A stretch of 64,000 nt of DNA from Acidimicrobiia bacterium (GCA_026985095.1 JALSQW010000023.1:1-64000), one strand, 5' to 3'; numbered from the stretch's first letter, positions 17,412 to 25,488 are shown. Notes: generated by a model not told the origin, from the letters alone. Numbers and translations are program-made.

Positions 17412-18035
17412 ATGGTCGAACCCGACCCGGAGTTCATCTCGGCCCGGACGATGATCCTGCCCCTCGCCGACGGCGGCCGCATCCTGGTGCGACCGATCGT
17501 GCCGTCGGACCGCGCCGAGCTGGCCGAGGCGGTGACGAAGCTGTCGCCTCGCTCCCGCCGTCTCCGGTTCTTCCAAGGCAAGGACGAGCTGACCGCCGAG
17601 GAGCTGCGCTACCTCACCGACATCGACTACCGCGACCATTTCGCCTGGGTCGCCCGCGATCCCGACGCCGACGGCCAGCCCGGCGTGGGGGTCGCCAGGT
17701 ACGTTCGTCTCGCCGGAGACGAGAACGTGGCCGAACCGGCAGTGACCGTCCTCGACGAGTACCAGCACCGCGGCATCGGGAGCCTCCTGTTCGGGCTCCT
17801 GGCCGCGACGGCGGTCGACAACGGGATCCGTCGCTTCCGCGGCTACGTGCTGGACGACAACCTCACCGTGCTCGAAGGCCTCGACGCCGACATCCGCCAC
17901 GAGGAACCAGGGGTCGCGACGGTCGACATCCCCCTGCCACTCGACGCGGACCGCTACCCGTCCGACACGTTGCGGCGCCTCTTGAAGGGCGTCGCAAGCG
18001 GGCACATCACGCCGGTGTTCCCCCCCGAGCCGTGA
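17412..18035 (+). CDS. GNAT-family N-acetyltransferase
   Basis: 207 residues with one GNAT domain. Acetyl-CoA binding is indicated by YQHRGIGSLLFGLLAA (about 117-132) in the Q/RxxGxG/A position. The N-terminal segment (ADGGRILVRPIVPSDRAEL) resembles the acetyltransferase module that is fused to large acyl-CoA synthetases or occurs alone in PatA-like proteins. Target unknown. A GATACT hexamer at 17399-17404 ends 7 nt before the ATG, consistent with a leaderless promoter, divergent from the M23-like gene's own -10 only 31 bp away. Confidence 0.85.
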   Translation: MVEPDPEFISARTMILPLADGGRILVRPIVPSDRAELAEAVTKLSPRSRRLRFFQGKDELTAEELRYLTDIDYRDHFAWVARDPDADGQPGVGVARYVRLAGDENVAEPAVTVLDEYQHRGIGSLLFGLLAATAVDNGIRRFRGYVLDDNLTVLEGLDADIRHEEPGVATVDIPLPLDADRYPSDTLRRLLKGVASGHITPVFPPEP

Positions 18036-18038
18036 CGG

Positions 18039-18257
18039 TCACCGCACCGTGAAAGCCAGCTTGACGGTCGCCTTGTACTGGGAGATCTGCCCATCGTGGA
18101 CCCGCCCCGACAGGTGGGTCACCTCGACTCCGGTGATGCCCCGGACGCTCTCGGAGGCCTTGGCGACAGCCCGTTCGACGGCGTCCTCGAAGCTCTCGGT
18201 CGAGATCCCGATGACCTCGATGACCTTGATGGCGCCCCGTTCGATGTAGTCCGTCAC
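18039..18257 (-). CDS. Dodecin-family protein
   Basis: A 72-residue dodecin. The GTG start at 18257 is fixed by AGGAGG about 7 nt upstream. The fold pattern is visible: IKVIEVIGISTESFEDAVERAVAKA, then VEVTHLSGRV and YKATVKLAFTV. The residue that is Trp in flavin-binding dodecins (before VEV) is Gly here, so this may belong to the flavin-free or calcium-dodecin subgroup. Dodecins form hollow dodecamers that store or buffer flavins or ions. The gene ends 3 nt from the stop of the opposing GNAT gene. Confidence 0.88.
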   Translation of the reverse strand: MTDYIERGAIKVIEVIGISTESFEDAVERAVAKASESVRGITGVEVTHLSGRVHDGQISQYKATVKLAFTVR

Positions 18258-18334
18258 GATCCACCTCCTCGACCGCATCGTAGCGGGCGAGCCCACCGGG
18301 AGCCTGTCCGCCGGGGGACGCCTAGCCTGCAGGT

Positions 18335-18745
18335 ATGAGCCGCGAACTCAGTTTCGCCACCCGTCGCCGGAACGTCTCGCGCGTGGGGGCGGGGGTCGCG
18401 GCGCTGTCGTACCCCACGGCTCTGGTGGTCATGACCCTCGCCACCGGGTTCCGCCGGCTCGGTGATCTCACCGACCTGGCGGCCAGCTTCCTCGCCTCGC
18501 TGCTGTTCCTGATCGCCGCACCGACGGCGTGGGTGTTCTCGTTCGAGTTCATCGACGTGTCCCGGTTCACGGTCCTCGCCGTCGGCATCCTCACGTCGTA
18601 TCCCCTCTGGTACCTCCTCGGTGCCCGCCTCGCCGTGGATGTCGACCATTGGGCCGTGTGGGTCCGACGCTACGCCGCGGCGTGCGTCGCGTGGACGACG
18701 TCGGTCCTGGTGGTCGTCGCCCTGTTGGCCCAGATCCTGGACTGA
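18335..18745 (+). CDS. Four-helix membrane protein of unknown function
   Basis: 136 residues with four hydrophobic segments (about 17-37, 47-68, 78-97, 112-133) and an Arg-rich cytosolic N-terminus. No family recognised. A TAGCCT hexamer (18323-18328) ends 6 nt before the ATG, suggesting leaderless transcription. The nitroreductase gene follows after 18 nt but has its own -10-like element. Confidence 0.65.
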   Translation: MSRELSFATRRRNVSRVGAGVAALSYPTALVVMTLATGFRRLGDLTDLAASFLASLLFLIAAPTAWVFSFEFIDVSRFTVLAVGILTSYPLWYLLGARLAVDVDHWAVWVRRYAAACVAWTTSVLVVVALLAQILD

Positions 18746-18763
18746 CGAGCTAGGTTGCGGCCG

Positions 18764-19426
18764 ATGGACCTCTACGAAGCCCTGTACACCACCCGGGCGA
18801 TGCGTCGCGTCCACCCCGATCCCGTCCCGGCGGAGGTCGTCGCGCTGATGCTCGACGCCGCCGTCCGTGCTCCGTCGGGAGGCAACACCCAGAACTGGCG
18901 CTGGCTCACCGTCACCGACGAGGCGACCCGTCGCCGGCTCGGCGAGCTCTACCGCCAGGCGTGGGACGAACTCAACGCCACGATCTACGCCGGCCGCCGC
19001 GAAGCGGCCCAAGCCACCGGCGACGAGACGACGGTGCGGATCATGCGGTCGTCGCAGTGGCTGGCCGACCATTTCGCCGAGGTGCCGCTCGTGATCTTGC
19101 CGTATCATCGCAACGACCCGTCCGGTGCGTCGATCTACCCGGCGGTGTGGAACCTGATGCTCGCCGCCCGCGGTCAGGGCGTCGGAACCACCCTGACGAC
19201 GATCCTCGGGATCTTCCGGCCCGACGAGGTCGCCGAGCTCCTCGGCGTCCCGACCGACAAGGGCTGGACCAACGCGGCCGCGGTCACGTGTGGCTATCCC
19301 AAGGGCCGGTGGGGCGTCGCCGCCCGCCCTCCCGCCCACGAGGTCACCTACGCCGAGCGGTGGGGCGAGCCTCCCGCCTGGCGGATCGACGAACCGCTCT
19401 GGCCCGACCATCTGCCCGCCCCCTGA
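18764..19426 (+). CDS. Nitroreductase-family FMN oxidoreductase
   Basis: 220 residues. The N-terminal TTRAMRRVHPDPVP and RAPSGGNTQNWRW segments (about 8-50) bind FMN phosphate in this family; the C-terminal AAVTCGYPKGRWGV is typical of the NAD(P)H-dependent nitroreductase subgroup common in Actinomycetota. It probably reduces quinones, nitroaromatics or an F420/FMN-linked metabolite; the physiological substrate is unknown. I chose the ATG at 18764 because it lies 7 nt after TAGGTT (18751-18756). Confidence 0.88.
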   Translation: MDLYEALYTTRAMRRVHPDPVPAEVVALMLDAAVRAPSGGNTQNWRWLTVTDEATRRRLGELYRQAWDELNATIYAGRREAAQATGDETTVRIMRSSQWLADHFAEVPLVILPYHRNDPSGASIYPAVWNLMLAARGQGVGTTLTTILGIFRPDEVAELLGVPTDKGWTNAAAVTCGYPKGRWGVAARPPAHEVTYAERWGEPPAWRIDEPLWPDHLPAP

Positions 19427-19442
19427 CCCTCGACCGGGACGG

Positions 19443-20444
19443 TCAGAACAGCCGGGGACGGAACAGCTCGTCGTGCCGACGGATCGCGTAGCGGTCGGTC
19501 ATGCCGGCAACGTAGTCGAGGACACGGGTCAGGACGTCGGCGTCGTCGTGCCGGTAGGTCTCGGGGATCTCGTCGGCATGGTCGAGGTAGTACCCGACGA
19601 GATCTCGGATGACCTCCCTCGCCCTCCTCCGTTGAGGCGCGGCCTCCGCGCGCAGGTACACGTGCTCGAACATGAAGCTCCGCAGGTCGTTCATCACCGC
19701 CAACAGCGCCGGATCCATCTCGATCCGTCCCGTGGCGACGGATCCTTCGACGACGGCGGCGACCATCGAAGCCACCCAGTCGCGGCCCGGTTCGCCGAAC
19801 ACGTCGATCGCCTCGGCAGGGAACCGATCCCGGGTCAACACCCCGGCCCGTATGGCGTCGAGTGCGTCGTGCGCCAGATAGGCGATCCGATCCGCGTAGC
19901 GGACGACGTGCCCTTCGGGTGTCGCCGGGGGTCGTTCGATCTTCCACGAGTGCGCCCGGATGCCGTCCAGGACCTCCCACGTCAGGTTCGCCGGTTCGAG
20001 GATCTCGAAGATGCGGACGCTCTGGGCCGAATGGAGCCACTCCCCGTCGACGAACTCCGACAACGCATCCTCGCCGGTGTGCCCGAAGGGGGAATGCCCG
20101 ACATCGTGGCCGAGAGCGATGGCCTCGGTCAGGGTCTCGTTGAGCGACAGGAACCTGGCGATCGAACCGCCGATCTGGGTCACCTGGAGGGTGTGGGTGA
20201 GGCGGGTGACGTAGTGGTCGCCCTCGGGATTCATGAAGACCTGGGTCTTGTGTTTCAGGCGACGGAAGGCCTTGGAATGCAAGATGCGGTCCCGGTCCCG
20301 CTCGAACGCCGTCCGCCAGTCGTCGGGCGCCTCGGGCCGGGACCGTCCACGGCTGTCGACCGACAGGGTCGCCGCCGGAGCGAGGACCTCCCGTTCGATC
20401 CGTTCGGCATCGACCCGACGTCGGAGCCGGAAGGGCTCACGCAT
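19443..20444 (-). CDS. dGTPase-like HD-domain triphosphohydrolase
   Basis: 333 residues, the length of the type-2 dGTPase-like subfamily. The start has the family RDRDRILHSKAFRRLKHKTQVF, followed by the HD motif ALGHDVGHSPFGHTGEDAL (about 105-123). A further metal-ligand Asp lies in RYADRIAYLAHD. It would hydrolyse dNTPs to deoxynucleosides and triphosphate. Its ATG overlaps the phnE stop (ATGA at 20441-20446), so it is translated as the last gene of the phn operon. The link to phosphonate import is unexpected and may only reflect shared transcription. Confidence 0.9.
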   Translation of the reverse strand: MREPFRLRRRVDAERIEREVLAPAATLSVDSRGRSRPEAPDDWRTAFERDRDRILHSKAFRRLKHKTQVFMNPEGDHYVTRLTHTLQVTQIGGSIARFLSLNETLTEAIALGHDVGHSPFGHTGEDALSEFVDGEWLHSAQSVRIFEILEPANLTWEVLDGIRAHSWKIERPPATPEGHVVRYADRIAYLAHDALDAIRAGVLTRDRFPAEAIDVFGEPGRDWVASMVAAVVEGSVATGRIEMDPALLAVMNDLRSFMFEHVYLRAEAAPQRRRAREVIRDLVGYYLDHADEIPETYRHDDADVLTRVLDYVAGMTDRYAIRRHDELFRPRLF

Positions 20445-22846
20445 CAGACGAAGCGCTCCCTGAGCCTCGAGCTGAGATAGTCCATGGACGCCACGACGAT
20501 GGCGATGGCGAGCATCTGGGCGGCCGCCTGCCGGTACTGGAGCAGGTTGATGTTCTGCTGGAGCAGGAAGCCGATGCCACCGCCACCGGCGAACCCGATG
20601 ATCGTCGACATGCGGACGTTGATGTCCCACCGGTACATCGTGAACGAGATGTACGGCGGAACGATCTGAGGAACGACGGCGTACACGATGGTCTGCATCC
20701 GGGTCGCACCGGTGGCCCGGATCGCCTCCAAGGGTCCCGACGAGATCGACTCGACCTGCTCGGAGTAGAGCTTCGCCAGCGCCGCGGTCGTGTGGAGCGC
20801 CAGAGCGAGAGACCCGGCGAACGGGCCGATCCCGACCCAGACGACGAAGACGATGACCATGACCAGCGGTTCGATCGAGCGGAGGGCGTTGAACACCGTT
20901 CTGGCGATGTAGTAGATCACGATCCCGGTGCCGACCGACTCGTTCTTCAGCGCCCGGAACGCCAGGTACAGGCCGTAGAGCGCCCCGACGGCAGCCGGCA
21001 CGTAGACGGTCGCGACCGGATTGCCGAACTGCCCGAACCATTCGACGACCGCACCGACGAAGACCGCCACCGTGGCGCCGGCGGCGGCGGCGATCGGGAA
21101 CTCGAGGATCTTCACCGACGAACGCGGCAGCTTGGTGCGGATCAGGTACCCCGATCGCGACCCGAGCTGGGCGATGATGCCGGCACCGACGAGAGCCGCC
21201 ATCGGGGTGGTGATCGTCTGGACGATCTCGCCCATCGTGAACAGGAAGTTGCCGATGAAGCCGACGGCTCGAGTCGTGGCCGTCCCGACGATCATCAGCA
21301 GATCGGCCGACAGGTACTGGGCGACGAAGAACCCGACGGCGGCGAGGAACATGACCGTCGGTCGGGCGACCCGATCGACGATCGTTCGCGTGGCCTCCTC
21401 GTCGACGTCGACGGCCCAGATCGCGCCCCTCCAGATCGCCAGCAGGACGCCGACGAGCGCGGCGACATCGAGCACCCAGTTGCCCTCCACCAGGAGGGCA
21501 ACTTGTCTCGCCCACCTCGCGATCTGCACTCCCAGGACGAGCCCGACCGGGATGCCGAGGATGGCCAGACCCAGGTTGATCAGCGGCACCTTCACATCGC
21601 GCATCAGGTTGCGGGCGGCGATGAAGCTCAACGGTACGGCGAGCATCGTGCCGACCGTCGTGGCGAGGAACGCCAGCATCACGGTCTCGACGATCCGGTC
21701 CCAGGTGTTGATGGCGTTGTCCGACAGGCGTGGGGAAAGTTCGATCGTGTCGCCGAGCTTGACGCTCTTGTACTGCTTGCCGTCTTCGCCGTCGAAGAAG
21801 ATCAAGGTCAGGTTGCGCAGAGCGCTTCCGGGGGGTCCGGCGACCTCGACCTGCGGGGATGCGCCGAAGGCCAGCTCGTTGATGAACACCCTGGATCGGA
21901 TCGCTTCGGGGAACGGTTCCTGCCCGGCGTTGAGCTCACCGAAGCTGGCCGCAGCGGGACCGACCCAGGCGAAGTCCTCAGGGACGGCGCCTCGTCCCGT
22001 GCGTTGGACGGACTCTCCCTCTCCGACGGCGAACGGATCGACGCCGATGTCGGTGCTGGCCAGACCGGCGGTTGATCCCGATCGGGCCTCGAACGCGCCA
22101 CCCCAGCTCAGCAACTCGATCGGGTTGCCGTTCTCGTCGATCAACGCGACACCCCCAGGGTCGCGGATCGTGAACTCCGGCAGCGGCAACGGCGAGGCCG
22201 ACAGGGGCTGATCCGACGCCGGGAGGGCGGACGGGTCGCGGACTCCGTTCAGGTTCGTGTCGGTCCAGACCTCCACCCGGTTGCTCCACGACCCGATCGG
22301 GATCGACGTGACGGCCCGGACGAACTGCGGGTTGTCGGAGGTGCGTTCGGGCACCTCGAAGCTGAACGTGAAGGTTCCTTCGGCGGACGTCTGGATCCGG
22401 TCGAGCGGCAAGGTCACGTCGAACTCCGAGTCCGGCACGAACTTCAACGAGACCTCGACGTCGGCGCGGAAGCCCGAGCCGAGGACGGTCACGAGGTCGC
22501 CGGGGGAGGCGCACGACGGTTCCACCGTCAGCGTCGGGCCGGTACCCGGGCCGGAGGACGCCGGCAACTCCACCGACGGGTTGCACGGCACGAGGATCGG
22601 AGCCTCGACGATGAGATCCTCCTGGTCGTAGTGGATCAGGTCGGGGCGTGCCAGCGCCCGGAGGATCTTGTAGAGCTGTTCCCGGCGGGTCTCGGACTGG
22701 AGCTGGTCGAGCGACACGTCGGTCGTCTGGAACGCGATCGCGTAGAGCACGAAGGCGGCGACGATGGCCAAGGCGATCGTCAGCGACCGCCTCCATCCGC
22801 GCTTCTTCTTCCCCGGAGGCCCGGCGGGCACGCGATCGTCAGCCAA
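20444..22846 (-). CDS. phnE: PhnE-type ABC permease with large extracytoplasmic insert
   Basis: 800 residues; ordinary PhnE has about 260-280. Layout: TM1 (21-40); an extracytoplasmic region (41-380) with a TIG/IPT-like module (102-185); a segment 222-305 like the C-terminal half of lamin-tail domains (ALIDENGNPIELLSWGG, STDIGV, GESVQRTG); and 315-365 like their N-terminal half (VFINELAF, EVAGPPG). Then comes the start of the permease domain (385-415), a multi-helix insert (416-640), and the rest, with ARTVFNALRS, GPFAGSLALALHT, coupling-loop GPLEAIRATGATRMQ and NVRMSTIIGFAGGGGIG. It overlaps phnC by 8 bp and the dGTPase-like gene by ATGA. Family is clear; the role of the inserts is unknown. 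Confidence 0.88.
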   Translation of the reverse strand: MADDRVPAGPPGKKKRGWRRSLTIALAIVAAFVLYAIAFQTTDVSLDQLQSETRREQLYKILRALARPDLIHYDQEDLIVEAPILVPCNPSVELPASSGPGTGPTLTVEPSCASPGDLVTVLGSGFRADVEVSLKFVPDSEFDVTLPLDRIQTSAEGTFTFSFEVPERTSDNPQFVRAVTSIPIGSWSNRVEVWTDTNLNGVRDPSALPASDQPLSASPLPLPEFTIRDPGGVALIDENGNPIELLSWGGAFEARSGSTAGLASTDIGVDPFAVGEGESVQRTGRGAVPEDFAWVGPAAASFGELNAGQEPFPEAIRSRVFINELAFGASPQVEVAGPPGSALRNLTLIFFDGEDGKQYKSVKLGDTIELSPRLSDNAINTWDRIVETVMLAFLATTVGTMLAVPLSFIAARNLMRDVKVPLINLGLAILGIPVGLVLGVQIARWARQVALLVEGNWVLDVAALVGVLLAIWRGAIWAVDVDEEATRTIVDRVARPTVMFLAAVGFFVAQYLSADLLMIVGTATTRAVGFIGNFLFTMGEIVQTITTPMAALVGAGIIAQLGSRSGYLIRTKLPRSSVKILEFPIAAAAGATVAVFVGAVVEWFGQFGNPVATVYVPAAVGALYGLYLAFRALKNESVGTGIVIYYIARTVFNALRSIEPLVMVIVFVVWVGIGPFAGSLALALHTTAALAKLYSEQVESISSGPLEAIRATGATRMQTIVYAVVPQIVPPYISFTMYRWDINVRMSTIIGFAGGGGIGFLLQQNINLLQYRQAAAQMLAIAIVVASMDYLSSRLRERFV

Positions 22847-23600
22847 CGCGCTCGGCCTCCTTGCCGTAGATCTCCTTGAACTTGGCGTCGTCGATCTCCT
22901 CGGGGGTGCCTTCGAAGACCAAGACTCCCTCGTTGAGCGCGATCACCCGGTCGGCGTACCGGTGGACGAGGTCGAGGTGATGCAACGAGCAGATGACCGC
23001 CGTTCCCTCCTCCTTGTTGATGATCTCGAGGTACCGCATGATCGAATGAGCCAAGACGGGATCGAGCGAAGCGACCGGCTCGTCGGCGAGGACGAGCTTC
23101 GGGTCCTGCATGAGCGCCCTGGCCACACCCACCCGCTGCTGCTGGCCGCCGCTGAGTTCGTCGGCTCGGTTGTGGGCCTTGTCGGCGAGGCCGACCCGGT
23201 TGAGCTGCTCGTACGCCTTGGCGACGTCCTCGGCGGGGAACCGGTTGATAAGACTGAGGATCGGGTTCACGTATCCGAGGCGACCGGCGAGGACGTTGGT
23301 GATCACCTTGGACCGGTTCACCAGGTTGAAATGCTGGAAGATCATGCCGATACGACGGCGGATCTTCCGCAGATCCTCCTGGGAGGCCGAGGTCACATCG
23401 ATCCCGTCCCACACGACGGTGCCCTCGGTCGGCTCGATGAGCCGGTTGATGCATCGCAAGAGGGTCGACTTGCCCGAACCGCTCAACCCGATGACGGCAA
23501 GGAACTCGTTGTCGGCGACGTCGAACGAGACCCCGTCGAGAGCCCTCGTCCCGTCGTCGTACACCTTGACGAGATCGCGTACCTCCAGCATCGGCGCCAT
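22839..23600 (-). CDS. phnC: Phosphonate/phosphate-type ABC transporter ATP-binding protein PhnC
   Basis: 253-residue ABC ATPase. Walker A is GLSGSGKST (38-46), Q-loop FQHFNLVNR, signature LSGGQQQR (149-156), Walker B VLADEP (170-175), H-loop SLHHLD. The long insert after the Q-loop (VLAGRLGYVNPILSLINRFP) is characteristic of PhnC. It powers uptake of phosphonate, phosphite or a related phosphorus compound together with PhnE and PhnD. The ATG at 23600 is used; ATG 23591 in the same frame is an alternative. It lies 89 nt after phnD, across a strong hairpin. Confidence 0.93.
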   Translation of the reverse strand: MAPMLEVRDLVKVYDDGTRALDGVSFDVADNEFLAVIGLSGSGKSTLLRCINRLIEPTEGTVVWDGIDVTSASQEDLRKIRRRIGMIFQHFNLVNRSKVITNVLAGRLGYVNPILSLINRFPAEDVAKAYEQLNRVGLADKAHNRADELSGGQQQRVGVARALMQDPKLVLADEPVASLDPVLAHSIMRYLEIINKEEGTAVICSLHHLDLVHRYADRVIALNEGVLVFEGTPEEIDDAKFKEIYGKEAERVG

Positions 23601-23636
23601 TGTCGCCGCTCGCAACGTGCAATGCGATTCGGACGC

Positions 23637-23668
23637 GATCCGGGCGGGGCCGAAGCCCCGCCCGGATC
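23637..23668 (-). terminator. Strong UUCG-tetraloop hairpin between phnD and phnC
   Basis: A perfect 14-bp stem (GATCCGGGCGGGGC with its complement) closes a 4-nt loop that reads UUCG in the phn transcript, with the stabilising C(UUCG)G context. No U-tract follows. Its place between the solute-binding gene and the ATPase gene suggests partial termination or protection of the phnD mRNA end, giving more PhnD than PhnC/PhnE. Confidence 0.7.
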
Positions 23669-23689
23669 CGGTGAGTGTGGCGTCGGGAC

Positions 23690-24802
23690 CTAGAGATCCT
23701 CGACGCTGATGCCCAGCTTCTGCACCAGGCCACGGATGAAGTCGAACTCGGGATCGGAGGCCGGGGCCACGCCGCTCCACGAGTAGGCGTCGAAGGCGGT
23801 GGAGAACCCGTCGGGATCGTTCTGCGAGAACGCCACGATGGCGTTGACGATCTCGGTCCGCAGATCCGCGGGGAACTCGGGCCCGAAGGACAAGGTGTCG
23901 TTCGGGATCGGCTCCGACAGCGCGAAGATCTTCACCTTCTGGATGACGTCGGGGGCTTCCTCGCGGATGTTCCGCCTGGCGTCCTTGGGGATCCACCCGT
24001 CACAATCGATGTTCTTGCCGTCGTCGGTCACCTTGCACTTGGCGATCTTGTCGGCCGGAACGTCGGCGGTCGCCAACGTGCCATCCCACAGGACGTTGCC
24101 TTCCGGATCGACGGCCGGGCTGAAGAACACCGTGCCGAAATCGGCCTCGCCGTTGTAGACCGCCCGAACGGTGGCCGAGTGGCCTCCCGCTTCGAAGGAC
24201 TCCCCAGGCTCGATGCCCATGTCGGCGAACATGCCGGAAGGAACGAGGAAGCCAGAGGTGGAGCCGGCATCCGGGTAGGCCCACTTGCGGCCGGCCACGT
24301 CCTCGAGGGTCTCGATGTCGCTGTCCCGCGGGGCGATGAACTCGGTCCAGTACTCGGTGTATCCGAACCGCTTCGCCTTCAGCGAGACGTCGACGCCACA
24401 CAGCTCATTGGCGAGCACGTACGCCTGGGCGGGAATGAAGCCCATCGTGTCCGCCGGAGAGGCGCACATCTCGTTGATCGTCGCCGCATAGGAAGTCGGG
24501 ACGACGACCTCGAACGTGAGGCCGGTGGCCTCCTCGAGGTTGGCTTTCAGGACCTCGCCACCGGCGACGATCTCCTCCGCACTGACGGAGGGCACGAACA
24601 GCACCTTGATGGGATGGTCGGGCGTGCCGATCTCCGGTGCCGGCTCGGTCGTCGTGGTCTGGGCTGCGGTCGTGGTGGTCTGGGCTGCGGTCGTGGTGGT
24701 GGCAGCCGGTGGGGCCGTCGTGGTCGTCCCGGCCCCGCTCGAGCATGCCGCCGCTACCAGCGCCAGCGCGACCAGTAGCGCGGGAAGATGGCTCTTCTTC
24801 AT
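23690..24802 (-). CDS. phnD: PhnD-type solute-binding lipoprotein
   Basis: 370 residues. A lipoprotein signal (lipobox LVAAAC, Cys20) is followed by a Thr/Ala-rich linker (about 25-55), then a two-lobed periplasmic-binding fold of the phosphate/phosphite/phosphonate PhnD type. Recognisable segments are KVLFVPSVSAEEIVAGG, DTMGFIPAQAYVLANE and GRKWAYPDAGSTSGFLVPSGM, the last being the ligand-contacting Ser/Thr region. It captures the substrate outside the membrane for PhnCE. It heads the operon phnD-phnC-phnE-dGTPase. AGGGAG precedes the ATG. Confidence 0.92.
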   Translation of the reverse strand: MKKSHLPALLVALALVAAACSSGAGTTTTAPPAATTTTAAQTTTTAAQTTTTEPAPEIGTPDHPIKVLFVPSVSAEEIVAGGEVLKANLEEATGLTFEVVVPTSYAATINEMCASPADTMGFIPAQAYVLANELCGVDVSLKAKRFGYTEYWTEFIAPRDSDIETLEDVAGRKWAYPDAGSTSGFLVPSGMFADMGIEPGESFEAGGHSATVRAVYNGEADFGTVFFSPAVDPEGNVLWDGTLATADVPADKIAKCKVTDDGKNIDCDGWIPKDARRNIREEAPDVIQKVKIFALSEPIPNDTLSFGPEFPADLRTEIVNAIVAFSQNDPDGFSTAFDAYSWSGVAPASDPEFDFIRGLVQKLGISVEDL

Positions 24803-24850
24803 CTGGATCTGACTCCCTGTCCGAGTTCGGCGCGATCAGCGCCCTTTCCC

Positions 24851-24883
24851 GTCACCGGAAGGATACCGAGCGCCGACCGAAGG
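24851..24883 (+). promoter_or_regulatory. Three 11-bp direct repeats upstream of phnD (PHO-box-like)
   Basis: Three consecutive 11-bp units beginning at 24851, 24862 and 24873 each carry ACCG at positions 4-7 (GTCACCG, GATACCG, CCGACCG). Phased 11-bp direct repeats with a TCACC-like core are the form of PhoP (PHO) boxes in Actinomycetota, and of GlnR sites. They sit about 49-81 nt upstream of phnD. The repeat reads on the strand opposite to phnD. Confidence 0.4.
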
Positions 24884-24904
24884 TACGAACCGACCCGGAG
24901 CGGA

Positions 24905-25453
24905 TCAGCAGAAGCGACCCTCCACGAGGGAGACGAACTCGTCCCAATCGTGGATGTCGCGGACCCCGGCGATCGGGGCGTTCCATGGCCGTACGAAGCG
25001 GCACGTGACCGCCTCGGGTCGGTTGCGGTGGATGTCGAGGATCTGGTGGGGGGCGTCGTCGAGGTAGACGTCGCACGGCACGCGCCACTTGACGTCCGTC
25101 ATGTGCACCTCCCGGGTCGGGATACGATGCTCGGCGATCCATGCGAACGTGTCGTGGACCGCCCACCGAGGCTTGGTGGTGATGATGACCACCTCGTGGT
25201 CGCGTGAGAGTCGCCCGAGCGCGTCGACGGCTCCCGGATAGGTCTCCAGGTTCCGGAAGATCGACGCATGGTCGCCCCCTTCGGCCCATCGCCAGAACCT
25301 CGACATGTCGTCGAAGTGGGTCAGGTCGGCTGCGGCGTCCCAGGTCGTCACCTGCTCGGACGACAAGGAAGCGCCGAACTCGGCGTTGTAGCGGTCCACC
25401 CAGCCCTTGTTGAAGTCGGCGACGACACCGTCGAGATCGATCCCCAGTCGCAT
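24905..25453 (-). CDS. HAD-like 5'(3')-deoxyribonucleotidase family protein
   Basis: 182 residues. HAD motif I is DLDGVVADF at the N-terminus, motif II VIITTKPRW (about 85-95), motif III/IV DVKW and CDVYLDDAPHQI. This is the NT5C-type cytosolic deoxynucleotidase pattern; it probably dephosphorylates a nucleotide or similar small phosphate. ATG 25453 is preferred over an upstream ATG at 25492 because homology begins here and TACCCT (25462-25467, minus strand) lies 8 nt away, suggesting a leaderless mRNA. Confidence 0.82.
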   Translation of the reverse strand: MRLGIDLDGVVADFNKGWVDRYNAEFGASLSSEQVTTWDAAADLTHFDDMSRFWRWAEGGDHASIFRNLETYPGAVDALGRLSRDHEVVIITTKPRWAVHDTFAWIAEHRIPTREVHMTDVKWRVPCDVYLDDAPHQILDIHRNRPEAVTCRFVRPWNAPIAGVRDIHDWDEFVSLVEGRFC

Positions 25454-25488
25454 GGCCCGAGAGGGTACCGCGCCTCGGGTGGGACGGG

